From positions 1-62,410 of the forward strand of contig JAQSXJ010000008.1 of assembly GCA_029256725.1 (NCBI GenBank): a stretch of DNA of 62,410 nt, in the 5' to 3' direction. Made by a program: the position numbers and the translations under genes. Below are positions 26,505 through 35,357 of the stretch, one piece after another. The notes below the pieces were generated by a model that saw only the letters and a list, made by a program, of their open reading frames with translations, did not search any database and was not told where the DNA came from. Each line of letters starts with the position of its first letter. The first letter of the stretch is position 1. Source of the stretch: Anaerocolumna sp. (GTDB taxonomy: Bacteria > Bacillota > Clostridia > Lachnospirales > Lachnospiraceae).

Positions 26505-27386
26505 ATGAAAACAATTAAACAGGTCTCGGATTTAACGGGTATCAGTGTTCGTATGCTGCACTACTACGATAAAATCGGCTTACTAAAACCTAGCACGATA
26601 ACAGAAGCGGGCTATAGGCTATACGACGATGAATCCCTTGAAACTTTGCAGCAAATCCTTTTTTTCAAAGAGCTGGACATTCCTTTGAAAAACATGAAAG
26701 AAATATTGGAAAGTCCGCAGTACAACAAGGTACAGGCGCTCAATGAGCAAAAAGAGCTGCTTTTGCTGAAACGAGACCGATTGAACGATCTAATTGCACT
26801 TATTGAGAGAAAATTGAAAGGCGGTAACGCAATGAGTTTTAAAGAATTTGATATGAGTGAATATTTTAATGTACTGGAAACATTTAAGCGAGAACACGCG
26901 GATGAGGTTGTCAAATATTACGGCAGCGAGGATGAATTCGATAAGAACCTTGAAAACATGAAATCCAAGGAGCTTGAAATTGCAAAAATGGCAATCAAGG
27001 AGTTTGGCAGTATCGAAAAATACACCGAAGCTATGAAAAACAACCTCAATCATCTGCCGTCAATTATGGAAGGGTATCAGACAATTAAAGAAAATGCGGA
27101 TGTTTATTTGGCTCAAATAAATCAATTAACCCAATGTATAGCATCTGATTTAGGTAAAAATCCTTCTTCGGCAGATATTCAGGAGGTCGTAAAGGAGATG
27201 GATGATATGGTCAAGGAACATCATAAAACTCTCAAGATGGATATGGGAAAAAACTACTGGGGCCTTATGGCAGACCTTTATTTAACAAATCCTGCATACA
27301 CAAAAATCAATGATAAGAAGTACGGTAAGGGCGCATCAAAATTCATAGGGGAAGCTCTCAAATATTACAGTGAAAATAACAAATAG
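26505..27386 (+). CDS. MerR family regulator with TipAS antibiotic-recognition domain
   Basis: 293 residues. The N-terminal MerR HTH (TIKQVSDLTGISVRMLHYYD, GYRLYDDESLETLQQILFFK) and coiled-coil dimer helix (about 75-105) are followed by a TipAS all-alpha domain (about 150-290) that in TipAL captures thiopeptides and other drugs. AGGAGGTG precedes the ATG. Its own MerR-type promoter is intact. It occupies the insert between two truncated genes and may have arrived there by transfer. No drug-efflux target is adjacent. Confidence 0.92.
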   Translation: MKTIKQVSDLTGISVRMLHYYDKIGLLKPSTITEAGYRLYDDESLETLQQILFFKELDIPLKNMKEILESPQYNKVQALNEQKELLLLKRDRLNDLIALIERKLKGGNAMSFKEFDMSEYFNVLETFKREHADEVVKYYGSEDEFDKNLENMKSKELEIAKMAIKEFGSIEKYTEAMKNNLNHLPSIMEGYQTIKENADVYLAQINQLTQCIASDLGKNPSSADIQEVVKEMDDMVKEHHKTLKMDMGKNYWGLMADLYLTNPAYTKINDKKYGKGASKFIGEALKYYSENNK

Positions 27387-27491
27387 AGCAGACAGAAGTT
27401 ATAGAATTCGTCTTGCATTTTAGATGGTGGCCAACATTAAAATGTAGTTATGACTGCCACTAAAATGGTGGTTTGTTAAATGCGCGCTTTT

Positions 27492-27533
27492 AAAGGCCTT
27501 CCAATGGCAGTTATGCGATTGGGAGGCCTTTTT
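27492..27533 (+). terminator. Terminator of the MerR gene
   Basis: AAAGGCCTTCCAAT (27492-27505) pairs with ATTGGGAGGCCTTT (27518-27531), then T residues. The stop codon of the convergent dehydrogenase falls on its 3-prime edge. ATGCGCG occurs on both sides (27480 and 27534). Confidence 0.85.
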
Positions 27534-28431
27534 ATGCGCGTAAGCATTCGGCATGGGGGCTAAATAAAAGCTTTGCTTGGATCTCCTTCTGGCACAGCAG
27601 TTCATTATCCGGCTGTACAGGTTCTCCTGCTATGGTATCAAGAGCCGCCATTGCCAGTTTGCCGGACTTTAGTCCTTCAATCAGTGCTTTCCCTTTTATT
27701 AGTTCCCCTCTTGAGGTATTGACAAGAAATGAACCATTTCTCATACTATCAATAAATTCTTCCTTTACCAGTTCATAAGTATCTTCCTTTAAGGGCAGAT
27801 GTACACTTATCATGTTACAGGTCTTTAACAAGTCTGAAAACTCCAGATATGTCACCTGATAACGCTTCTCTGCTTCGATGTCTCTGCCGGATTTTGAAGT
27901 ATAGAATACTTCCGCATGAAATACTTTCAGAATCTCAGCCACACATTTACCGATATCTCCAAAACCTACCAGCCCCACCTTGCAGTCTGATAGTTCCAGA
28001 AGATTCCCGGCCTTCATATACCCTTCTTTTTTCTCAAGCTGCTTACCCCTTCGTACGGCTTCGTCACTGTTCTTCACATCCCGAAGCATTCCAAGCATTA
28101 ATAGCAGAGTTTGTTCAGCAACTGCCAGTGCATTCATTCCCTTGCAATTACAGACATAAATCTGCTGCTTACTGGCAGCCTCCAGATCAAAATACTGATA
28201 ACCAACACCTTCCGAATGAAGCATTTTAAGCTTCGGCATTCTGCATAGGAGGTCCCCGCTTATTCTTGCCATGGCATCGGCAATGATGATATCCGCGTCC
28301 CCTGCTTCCATCAGATACTCTTCCTCCGGTAACCCCACCGGTAAATCCACCAGTTCAAACTCAGGAAGCTGATGTTCCTTCTCCGAAAAGCGTTCCAGAT
28401 TGCCTTTTTTACCTATATGTAATAGTTTCAT
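27532..28431 (-). CDS. D-isomer specific 2-hydroxyacid dehydrogenase, C-terminally truncated
   Basis: 299 residues. NAD-binding motif VGLVGFGDIGKCVAEILKVF (about 152-171), catalytic Arg in VNTSRGELI, and Glu in AALDTIAGEP. The family ends with SPHxGGxT followed by about 30 residues; here it reads LLFSPH and then four unrelated-looking residues to a stop at the insert border. The catalytic His is kept but the closing helix is lost, so activity is doubtful. AAAGGAG precedes the ATG. It was probably cotranscribed with the now headless aminotransferase. Confidence 0.82.
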   Translation of the reverse strand: MKLLHIGKKGNLERFSEKEHQLPEFELVDLPVGLPEEEYLMEAGDADIIIADAMARISGDLLCRMPKLKMLHSEGVGYQYFDLEAASKQQIYVCNCKGMNALAVAEQTLLLMLGMLRDVKNSDEAVRRGKQLEKKEGYMKAGNLLELSDCKVGLVGFGDIGKCVAEILKVFHAEVFYTSKSGRDIEAEKRYQVTYLEFSDLLKTCNMISVHLPLKEDTYELVKEEFIDSMRNGSFLVNTSRGELIKGKALIEGLKSGKLAMAALDTIAGEPVQPDNELLCQKEIQAKLLFSPHAECLRA

Positions 28432-28637
28432 ACCAGATCTCCTTTACTGATTACTTCATTTTTCTATTCTCCGGTTATACCAATTATATTTACGTATTTG
28501 ACACAGGTAAAGCGACACTTTATAATATATCTATTATTTTTTTTCACAATATCTTGTTACATTCATTCACATAAACTTATTCACAAATAGGCAGGAAACT
28601 ATTATAAACAACCAAAATAGAAATACAGAGGAACGTT

Positions 28638-28975
28638 ATGGACACAAAAAAAGTTGAGATTCTACTAAATGCCCTGGAAACCGGCAGCTTATTAAAGACC
28701 AGTGAACAATACGGCTATACTCCTTCCGGTTTGGTTCACATGATGAATGCCATTGAGAAAGAAATGGATGTGAAACTATTAGAGAGGGGTCATTATGGCA
28801 TCCGCCCGACAGCAGAATTCATTAGAGTGAAACCTTACTTTCAGGAAATGGTTCAACTGGGCCTCCCTCTTACCGGCAGATCGGGTTGGCTACCAATAAG
28901 AACAGCCAGGAGCAGCCTTACATAAAGAAATTAATTAATTTTATAAAAAATAATCCTCATTTGACACCGGTTTGA
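28638..28975 (+). pseudogene. LysR family regulator with large internal deletion
   Basis: The first ~75 codons encode a LysR HTH (LLNALETGSLLKTSEQYGYT, then PSGLVHMMNAIEKEMDVKLL). After about 28865 the frame leaves the family and stops at 28925. In the next frame the sequence GLATNKNSQEQPYIKKLINF runs on to the stop at 28975 and looks like the natural LysR C-terminal helix. So roughly 200 codons of the effector domain were deleted with a frameshift near 28880. It is divergent from the 2-hydroxyacid dehydrogenase and was probably its regulator. Confidence 0.75.
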
Positions 28976-28980
28976 GCAAG

Positions 28981-29006
28981 AATGCTCGGATTATACTCCG
29001 AGCATT
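28981..29006. terminator. Hairpin between the LysR remnant and GH95
   Basis: AATGCTCGGA (28981-28990) and TCCGAGCATT (28997-29006) are a perfect 10-bp stem. The T-tract is weak on both strands, so it may be a moderate bidirectional terminator. Confidence 0.6.
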
Positions 29007-29026
29007 CGTCTGTACTAATATTTTGA

Positions 29027-31363
29027 TTAAGCGCCAACTATCTTATATATCTCACCCTGTTTAAGATTGATATTGATACACTTTTCTTCCCAGGATACGT
29101 TTCCGGTAAACTCAGTCTTGGCTTTTAGAAGTGCTTCTTTTAGACTTCCCTCTTCCCAGCTTATTGAGATCTCAAGCCCTCCTCTTGCACACAAACCAGT
29201 TACTTCACCTGTTCCCCATTCTAACGGCAATGCCGGTAATAACTCAATATCACCTTCATGACTCTGAACAAGCATTTCAGTAATTCCGGCAGTAATCCCG
29301 AAATTGCTGTCTATCTGGAACGGCGGGTGCGCTCCAAGTAGATTTAAGTATACACCACCTCCGGCTGTATGACTCTTATCATGGATATCTACAAAACGAA
29401 TGGCATTATCAAGGACTTTCTTGGTATGCTCCCCGTCTCTTAGCCTTGCCCAAACGCATATCTTCCAGGCAATACCCCAGCCTGTGGCTTCATCTCCCCT
29501 TAAATTCATGGTATTTATAACAGCAGGAATTAACTCCTTTGTCTCCTGATGATTAATACTATTAGCAGGATAGAAACCGTATAAAAGAGAAAGATGCCTG
29601 TGAAGAGACTCTGCTTCTTCATATTCTTTATCCCATTCAAGAAGCTGTCCCTTGCTTCCCACCTTGTATTCCGGAAGTTTGCCAAGCATAGAGAGACAGC
29701 GGTTTTTCAGTTCTTCTTTTTCAATAAAAATATCGGTTACAACAGCACACATTCCAAGAACATCCTTATACATGCCAATGTCCATTGCACTATCGGCACA
29801 TACAGCTATCTTCTCCCCATTTTCAATATAAGTATTTTCAGGTGATGTAGTAGGATACAGAAGGATTCTGCCATCACGTTCAACAGCGTAATCCAGAAGA
29901 AACTCGGCAGCACCGTAAATAATCTCTCTATACTCTCTTAAAAATTCTCTGTCTTTTGTATATTCATAGTGCTCCCAGATATGTCTTGTAAGCCAGCTTC
30001 CGCCATGGGGCCAAAAAGCATAGCAGACACAATCGGTATCTAAGGAAAGCTTACCGACTGCTTCTGTCTGTCCCCAAAGATCCGAATTATGATGCGCACA
30101 CCATCCTCGGCTGTTGTAATTCTTTTTTGCTGTCCTTGCTCCATTTTTAGCTAACCCTTTTATATAGACGAGCAATGGCTCGTGGCATTCGCTTAAGTTT
30201 GTATTCTCCGCAGACCAATAATTCATCTCTGCATTAATATTAAGAGTGTAATTAGAGCTCCAGGGAGCTCTAAGATGTTCGTTCCAGATACCCTGAAGAT
30301 TGGCTGGCTGGGAGCCGGTTCTTGAACTGGATATCAACAGATATCTTCCATACTGAAATATCAAAGATATAAGACCATAATCATCTTTATCCCATTCATA
30401 AGCCTTAAGCCTTTCATCAAGAGGAAGATGTTCTTTGTTATCTCCCGCTATTTTAAGGCTGACGCGATTATATAAACTGTGATAATCTTTCACATGTGTT
30501 TCATAAAGCACTAACATATCTAAAGATGCAAGCTTCTCAAATCTTGATAGAAGCAGTTGTCTGCAATCAATTCTGCTGTCCTTTGGTACAGTCCCCATAC
30601 CGTCGTAATTAGTGGCAGTATTTATGATAAATGTCACGGAATCTGCCTTTTGTATTATTATCCTGCCTTCTTCGTATCGGCATTCTCCTCCTGAAACAAT
30701 AGGCAGCACGCCTGTACCAAAAGACAGACCAGTCTGTCCCTCAAGCTCATATAACAAGGGTTCAGGGGTTCCATGGTAACTGGGGGCCGCATATACAGGA
30801 GCCTTTCCTTCTAACAGCAGTAACTCTCCCTTTTCTAGCTGTGCTGTACTTATATTGCAGGGATGAAGACTTTCCAGATAAGCCTCCAGAGATACCTGTC
30901 CCTTTCTATCTCCTCTGATATGTAAAACCATAAGATTATCCGGATAGGAGCAAAAAGCAGTTCTTTCATATTCTGTTCCATCTGCTGTATAGGAAGTAGT
31001 TGCTACTGCATTCTCTATATCCAGTTCTCTTCTGTAATTTTCAGCCTTTTCATCATGCTGCATAGTTAGTATGAAATTTCCCACGGGCTGATAACTTTCC
31101 GTCCAGGTTGACAACATATGCTTCCACAATAATTCCTGGGCTTTATTCTTCTCATTCTTATCAATAGCATCTCTTACCTGGTCCAGATAAGGATATGCCT
31201 TCTCATCAGATTTATCTATTGGGTATCCCGACCATAAGGTATCATCATTTAAAGAAATCCTCTCTTTCTTGATACCTCCGTATACCATTCCACCAAGCCT
31301 TCCATTGCCGATTGGCAGGGCTTCTTCAAACACTGTTGCTGGCTGTTTATACCATAATTTCAT
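29027..31363 (-). CDS. Glycoside hydrolase family 95 (alpha-L-fucosidase type)
   Basis: 778 residues, no signal peptide, so it acts on imported oligosaccharides. The N-terminal beta-sandwich starts with WYKQPATVFEEALPIGNGRL, a GH95 hallmark, followed by an (alpha/alpha)6 barrel with SSRTGSQPANLQGIWNEHLR, NYTLNINAEMNYWSAENTNL, LYPTTSPENTY and QIDSNFGITAGITEMLVQSH. GH95 enzymes invert alpha-1,2-L-fucosyl or L-galactosyl linkages. Length matches. GGAAGG precedes the ATG. It is monocistronic and divergent from the XRE-cupin gene. Confidence 0.93.
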   Translation of the reverse strand: MKLWYKQPATVFEEALPIGNGRLGGMVYGGIKKERISLNDDTLWSGYPIDKSDEKAYPYLDQVRDAIDKNEKNKAQELLWKHMLSTWTESYQPVGNFILTMQHDEKAENYRRELDIENAVATTSYTADGTEYERTAFCSYPDNLMVLHIRGDRKGQVSLEAYLESLHPCNISTAQLEKGELLLLEGKAPVYAAPSYHGTPEPLLYELEGQTGLSFGTGVLPIVSGGECRYEEGRIIIQKADSVTFIINTATNYDGMGTVPKDSRIDCRQLLLSRFEKLASLDMLVLYETHVKDYHSLYNRVSLKIAGDNKEHLPLDERLKAYEWDKDDYGLISLIFQYGRYLLISSSRTGSQPANLQGIWNEHLRAPWSSNYTLNINAEMNYWSAENTNLSECHEPLLVYIKGLAKNGARTAKKNYNSRGWCAHHNSDLWGQTEAVGKLSLDTDCVCYAFWPHGGSWLTRHIWEHYEYTKDREFLREYREIIYGAAEFLLDYAVERDGRILLYPTTSPENTYIENGEKIAVCADSAMDIGMYKDVLGMCAVVTDIFIEKEELKNRCLSMLGKLPEYKVGSKGQLLEWDKEYEEAESLHRHLSLLYGFYPANSINHQETKELIPAVINTMNLRGDEATGWGIAWKICVWARLRDGEHTKKVLDNAIRFVDIHDKSHTAGGGVYLNLLGAHPPFQIDSNFGITAGITEMLVQSHEGDIELLPALPLEWGTGEVTGLCARGGLEISISWEEGSLKEALLKAKTEFTGNVSWEEKCININLKQGEIYKIVGA

Positions 31364-31540
31364 TTATTATGCCACCTTCCTTTGTTTTATCAGGTCATTT
31401 CCATAACCGGCACCCATGTTATCCATTCTATTCTGTATGGATATTCATTACAACACGAATTATTAGTTATGAAATACCATAAAAATTAAGTGTCCGATAA
31501 TAATTAATATTATGGTAAAAATATTGTTGATTCGACAGAT

Positions 31541-31591
31541 AAAATATGTTATAACATACATAATATCATAACGTATGTTATAACATATTTT
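31541..31591. promoter_or_regulatory. 51-bp palindromic operator before the XRE-cupin gene
   Basis: AAAATATGTTATAACATAC (31541-31559) and its exact reverse complement (31573-31591) flank 13 bp. Each arm contains the 14-bp palindrome TATGTTATAACATA, so the site offers two dimer sites 29 bp apart. It is 32 bp upstream of the XRE-cupin start and between divergent genes. Confidence 0.82.
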
Positions 31592-31623
31592 ATCAATAAT
31601 TACAACACCTGTGGGAGGTTAAC

Positions 31624-32208
31624 ATGAATGAAATAAAACAGATCATTGCAGAAAGAATGAAATCTATACGGCAAAGTAAGAATTTAAGTCTGGATCAGGC
31701 AGCCGAAATAACAGAAACCAGCAAGGCCATGCTCAGCCAGATTGAGCGGGGACAGTCCATACCTACTATCACTACCTTATGGAAAATCTCCACCGGTTAT
31801 AAAGTTCCTATAACCTATTTTATGGAGGAAGAGAAAAACAATTATACCTTAACAGATTTTATGGGTTCCGAACCTGTATTTGCGGATAATCGCAAAATGC
31901 GCCTCCATCAGCTTTTTCCCTACAATCCTGCTCAAAATATCGAGATGCTTTATATTGAATTCGAACCAGATTGTATTCATCATTCGGAAAAGCATATGAA
32001 TGGTGTGGAGGAATATGTATTTGTATTATCTGGCAGCCTTTTGCTCTCCTTAGGCCAGGAAACTGTTCCAGTCTATGAGAAGCAGGCATTTCGGTTCCGT
32101 GCTGACGTCGCTCACAGCTATAGTAATACTTCTGAAAAACTGTGTACGATTATTAATATTATTTATTATCCGCCAGCTATTTCCGTTGCAAAACATGAAC
32201 TAAAGTAG
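31624..32208 (+). CDS. XRE family regulator with cupin sensor domain
   Basis: 194 residues: Cro/C1 HTH (about 7-62, LSLDQAAEITETSKAMLSQI and ERGQSIPTITTLWKIS) and a C-terminal cupin (about 105-185, HHSEKHMNGVEEYVFVLSGS). This architecture regulates transporters and amine or amino-acid metabolism, with the cupin binding a small ligand. GGGAGG precedes the ATG. The next gene, a DMT exporter, starts 9 bp downstream, so exporter control is likely; the palindromic site upstream suggests autoregulation. Confidence 0.92.
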   Translation: MNEIKQIIAERMKSIRQSKNLSLDQAAEITETSKAMLSQIERGQSIPTITTLWKISTGYKVPITYFMEEEKNNYTLTDFMGSEPVFADNRKMRLHQLFPYNPAQNIEMLYIEFEPDCIHHSEKHMNGVEEYVFVLSGSLLLSLGQETVPVYEKQAFRFRADVAHSYSNTSEKLCTIINIIYYPPAISVAKHELK

Positions 32209-32217
32209 GAGGTATCA

Positions 32218-33114
32218 ATGAAAAAAGCACTATTACTTGGTATTGCAAGCTCTTTCTTCTTCGCTTTTACCTTTATCCTTAACAGAAGTATGAACCTGTC
32301 CGGCGGCAATTGGATCTGGAGCGCCAGCTTGCGCTACCTGTTTGCCTTTCCAATAATTGCTCTGGTTATTCGTCAAAAATACGGCTTTCAGAATATACAT
32401 AAAGAAATACGTAATCACAAGAAACAATGGCTATTATGGAGCATTATAGGTTTCGGGCTCTTTTATACCCCTCTTACCTTTGCCGGTGATAACGGTGAGT
32501 CCTGGCTCATTGCTGCTTCCTGGCAAATAACTATTGTCATGGGAATCATAATCGCTCCCCTTTTTGGCAAAAGAATCCCTTATAAGAATCTGATTGCTGC
32601 CGGAATAATACTGGCAGGTGTTTTCTTATTGCAGCTCCAGAATGCTGCTGGCGCTTCTACGAGTAATCTTGCCTTAACTTTACTTCCTATTCTGGTGGCT
32701 GCCACTGCATATCCTCTGGGTAATCGCAAGATGATGGAGCTGTGCAAAGCTAGAATCTCAACCATAGAACGGGTATACGGCATGATTCTGTGCAGCCTCC
32801 CTTTCTGGTGCTTACTGTCTCTAATAGGAGCCTTAGACGTCGGACTTCCGACAAAAAATCAACTACTACAGAGCTTTTTAGTGGCTCTATTTTCCGGAAT
32901 CCTTGCAACCATTCTATTCTTTAAAGCCACGGATAGTGTTAAATATAATCAGAAACAGCTTGCTGTAGTTGAATCTACACAGTCCGGTGAAGTTCTTTTC
33001 ACCCTTTTTGGTGGAATACTCCTGTTAGGAGACCCCGCTCCTAACCTTATAGGCTTTGCAGGAATTCTGTTAATTATTATTGGAATGATTCTGAATAGCC
33101 TTATTTCTTCTTAA
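32218..33114 (+). CDS. DMT superfamily transporter (multidrug resistance efflux type)
   Basis: 298-residue membrane protein with about ten helices and two EamA-like halves (about 1-135 and 150-298). GNWIWSASLRYLFAFP and AVVESTQSGEVLFTLFGGIL are characteristic of the EmrE-like PF13536 group. Likely exporter of a small metabolite or drug; the substrate is unknown. Operonic with the XRE-cupin regulator and ended by a strong terminator shared with rpsO. Confidence 0.88.
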   Translation: MKKALLLGIASSFFFAFTFILNRSMNLSGGNWIWSASLRYLFAFPIIALVIRQKYGFQNIHKEIRNHKKQWLLWSIIGFGLFYTPLTFAGDNGESWLIAASWQITIVMGIIIAPLFGKRIPYKNLIAAGIILAGVFLLQLQNAAGASTSNLALTLLPILVAATAYPLGNRKMMELCKARISTIERVYGMILCSLPFWCLLSLIGALDVGLPTKNQLLQSFLVALFSGILATILFFKATDSVKYNQKQLAVVESTQSGEVLFTLFGGILLLGDPAPNLIGFAGILLIIIGMILNSLISS

Positions 33115-33128
33115 TAAATTTCGACAAA

Positions 33129-33157
33129 TAAAAAGAGCGGCTAAGCCGCTCTTTTTA
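33129..33157. terminator. Bidirectional terminator between the DMT gene and rpsO
   Basis: TAAAAAGAGCGGC (33129-33141) pairs perfectly with GCCGCTCTTTTTA (33145-33157); loop TAA. A-run and T-run on both sides serve both strands. Confidence 0.92.
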
Positions 33158-33424
33158 TTATTTTCTTAAACCTAAACGTTCGATTAATTTACGATAGCCT
33201 TCGATATCTGTCTTCTTTAAGTATGCAAGAAGACCCCTTCTCTGACCAACCATTTTCAGAAGACCTCTTCTTGAATGATGATCTTTCTGGTTCACTTTTA
33301 AATGCTCTGTTAACTCACTGATTCTTGCTGTTAAAAGTGCGATCTGAACTTCAGGTGAACCTGTATCCTCAGGTGTTCTACCGTAAGCTGTAATAATTTC
33401 CTGTTTCTTATCTTTGTTAATCAT
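33158..33424 (-). CDS. rpsO: Ribosomal protein S15
   Basis: 88-residue 30S subunit protein that binds the 16S rRNA central domain. The sequence carries [20 protein letters not shown] and [20 protein letters not shown], universal S15 signatures. The start at 33424 follows AAGGAGG by eight bases; an in-frame ATG at 33451 lies upstream of that site and is rejected. pnp, its usual downstream partner, is absent here and lies 27 kb further along the same strand; a terminator instead follows directly. Confidence 0.97.
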   Translation of the reverse strand: MINKDKKQEIITAYGRTPEDTGSPEVQIALLTARISELTEHLKVNQKDHHSRRGLLKMVGQRRGLLAYLKKTDIEGYRKLIERLGLRK

Positions 33425-33518
33425 GGATAAATCCTCCTTCATATTTTTCAACGCCTGGCACTAAGATATAGGTCGGAGTGTCCCAAATCCTGGTACCGGT
33501 TTTAAACGTACGCATATC

Positions 33519-33547
33519 ATTATAACATAGTCTGTACCATTTGTAAA
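33519..33547 (-). promoter_or_regulatory. Predicted rpsO promoter
   Basis: Minus-strand TTTACA (33542-33547), 17-bp spacer, TATAAT (33519-33524). The ~88-nt leader has possible pairing (CCAGG ... CACT/AGTG) that could be an S15 autoregulatory site; I cannot confirm the fold. Confidence 0.75.
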
Positions 33548-33613
33548 TCAATTTGTTGATTTTCACCCATCGTACATGGAAACTCTTTTCCTAAATGAGT
33601 TACCTTGGAGTTT

Positions 33614-35227
33614 TTAGAGCAACTCTAACAATACCTTGTCAACGCTAAAATAGAACGCTTCTCCTCCTGCTGCTTCCACAAGACCAGCCTGCTCAAAAAT
33701 TTTCATAACAGAGGGCTGAACAGATGAAAACAATACCGACTTCCCATTTTCTTTCGCCTCTTTACAAAAATCCATTATAATACCCACGGATGTAATATCA
33801 GCCATTGGCACACCTCTTAATGAAAGTATAACAACTTCCCGGTCATTTAAACCTTCCAGCTTCTTCTTAATGGAATCAGCTGTCATAAAGAACATAGGAC
33901 CGGTGATGTACACCACACACCAGCTTTTAACGTTGGTTCCCTCTTTACCGATTCTAAGGGGATCAACTTCCTCTACGGCTATCTGAATCGCTGCACTTCT
34001 TACAACAAACAGAAATAGACCTAATAAAACACCAATGAGGATTGCTGTAGTCAGATCCAGCGCAACTGTTGCTACCATGGTAATAAGGTATTTTAGAATT
34101 GGTCCTTTCATTTTATGTTTAAACATATATTTAATTGCAGACCATTCATTCATCCTAAAGGCTGTAACAATCAGAACTCCTGCCAAAGCTGCCAGTGGAA
34201 TTTTAGACATTACCGGGCTTAATACAAACATGGCTATAAGCAGACCAATCGCATGGATGATACCGGTAAGTCTTGTCTGAGCACCTGATTTTATCGCAAC
34301 GCTTGTCCTGGCAATCGCTGCTGTTGCAGGTATCCCTCCGAAAAAGGGAAGAATTATATTACCGATACCCTGTGCAATAAGCTCCTGGTCACTGTTCAGG
34401 GATTTACCAGCCATTCTGCCGGCTGATGCGCCGCAAAGAAGACTTTCAATCATACATAACATAGCTATACTGACCGCCGGTGAAAATACCCCTTCAATAT
34501 GCTCCCAGGTTATTCCTGCAAAATATAATCTTTCGGCAGGTAAAAGGGTCTGAGGTATCTCTCCTACTGTTTTAACATCCAGGTTCAGGAGAAGACTTCC
34601 GCCAGTTGCAAGAATAATGCCTAAGAGAGAACCTGGAACAATGTTATTCCACTTCTTTGGGTAAAAGACCATTAAGAGGATTACCAAAAGTCCTACACAT
34701 AAAGTCGCAGCATCAGGTGTAAATCCAAGTTTGGTATAACTAAAAACTTTACCAAGAGCCGTTGATCCCTGAGAATGTATACCAAAGAAATTATCAATCT
34801 GTCCCATAGCAATAATGATAGCGATTCCCGAGGTAAATCCGGTTATAACCGGAGCAGGAATAAACGAAGTAATTCTTCCTAAGTGTAATATTCCTGCAAT
34901 TAGTAAAAGAATACCTGCAATTAAAGTTGCTACGAATACACCCTGCATTTTATATTCAGCTATTATTGACATTAATATTGCTGCCATTGCTCCGGTAGGT
35001 CCGGATATCTGATAAAACCCACCTGAAAAAAAGCTAATGATCAAACCTGCCACAATAGCTGTAATCAGTCCTGATGCTGCATCGGCACCACTGGAGACAC
35101 CAAAAGCTAGCGCAAGAGGTAATGCCACTGCTGTTACTGTAAGTCCAGCCATAAGGTCTTTACTGAACTTTGAAAAATTGTAGCCTTCAAACTCATGTTT
35201 TAAATCTGTAAATAATGGTAGCTGCAT
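33614..35227 (-). CDS. SulP family inorganic anion transporter
   Basis: 537-residue membrane protein: about 12-14 transmembrane segments (about 20-410) and a C-terminal STAS domain (about 430-535, VVILSLRGVPMADITSVGII). The N-terminal motif AGLTVTAVALPLALAFGVSS and ISGPTGAMAAILMSIIAEYK are SulP hallmarks. It carries sulfate, bicarbonate or another anion. A Crp/Fnr-type regulator lies 130 bp upstream on the same strand and may control it. Confidence 0.93.
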   Translation of the reverse strand: MQLPLFTDLKHEFEGYNFSKFSKDLMAGLTVTAVALPLALAFGVSSGADAASGLITAIVAGLIISFFSGGFYQISGPTGAMAAILMSIIAEYKMQGVFVATLIAGILLLIAGILHLGRITSFIPAPVITGFTSGIAIIIAMGQIDNFFGIHSQGSTALGKVFSYTKLGFTPDAATLCVGLLVILLMVFYPKKWNNIVPGSLLGIILATGGSLLLNLDVKTVGEIPQTLLPAERLYFAGITWEHIEGVFSPAVSIAMLCMIESLLCGASAGRMAGKSLNSDQELIAQGIGNIILPFFGGIPATAAIARTSVAIKSGAQTRLTGIIHAIGLLIAMFVLSPVMSKIPLAALAGVLIVTAFRMNEWSAIKYMFKHKMKGPILKYLITMVATVALDLTTAILIGVLLGLFLFVVRSAAIQIAVEEVDPLRIGKEGTNVKSWCVVYITGPMFFMTADSIKKKLEGLNDREVVILSLRGVPMADITSVGIIMDFCKEAKENGKSVLFSSVQPSVMKIFEQAGLVEAAGGEAFYFSVDKVLLELL

Positions 35228-35357
35228 ATGTTTATTCTTCCTTTATGTAAGTTTCAAATGTAGAATAGTATATCACAACCATATTAAATTTCCAGAGGTA
35301 AACTATAAATTTTTTATAGGTTTTTTATTGATTTTATGTTTATTTAATAATTATGAG

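Larger units (their letters stand above)
26327..27539. other. MerR-carrying insert that replaced the ends of two genes
   Basis: GCGCATAA (26327-26334) and TTATGCGC (27532-27539) are inverted at the two breakpoints. Left of it an aminotransferase lacks its N-terminus; right of it a 2-hydroxyacid dehydrogenase lacks its C-terminus. Between lie only the MerR-TipAS gene, its promoter and a terminator. No transposase or integrase is present. Confidence 0.55.
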
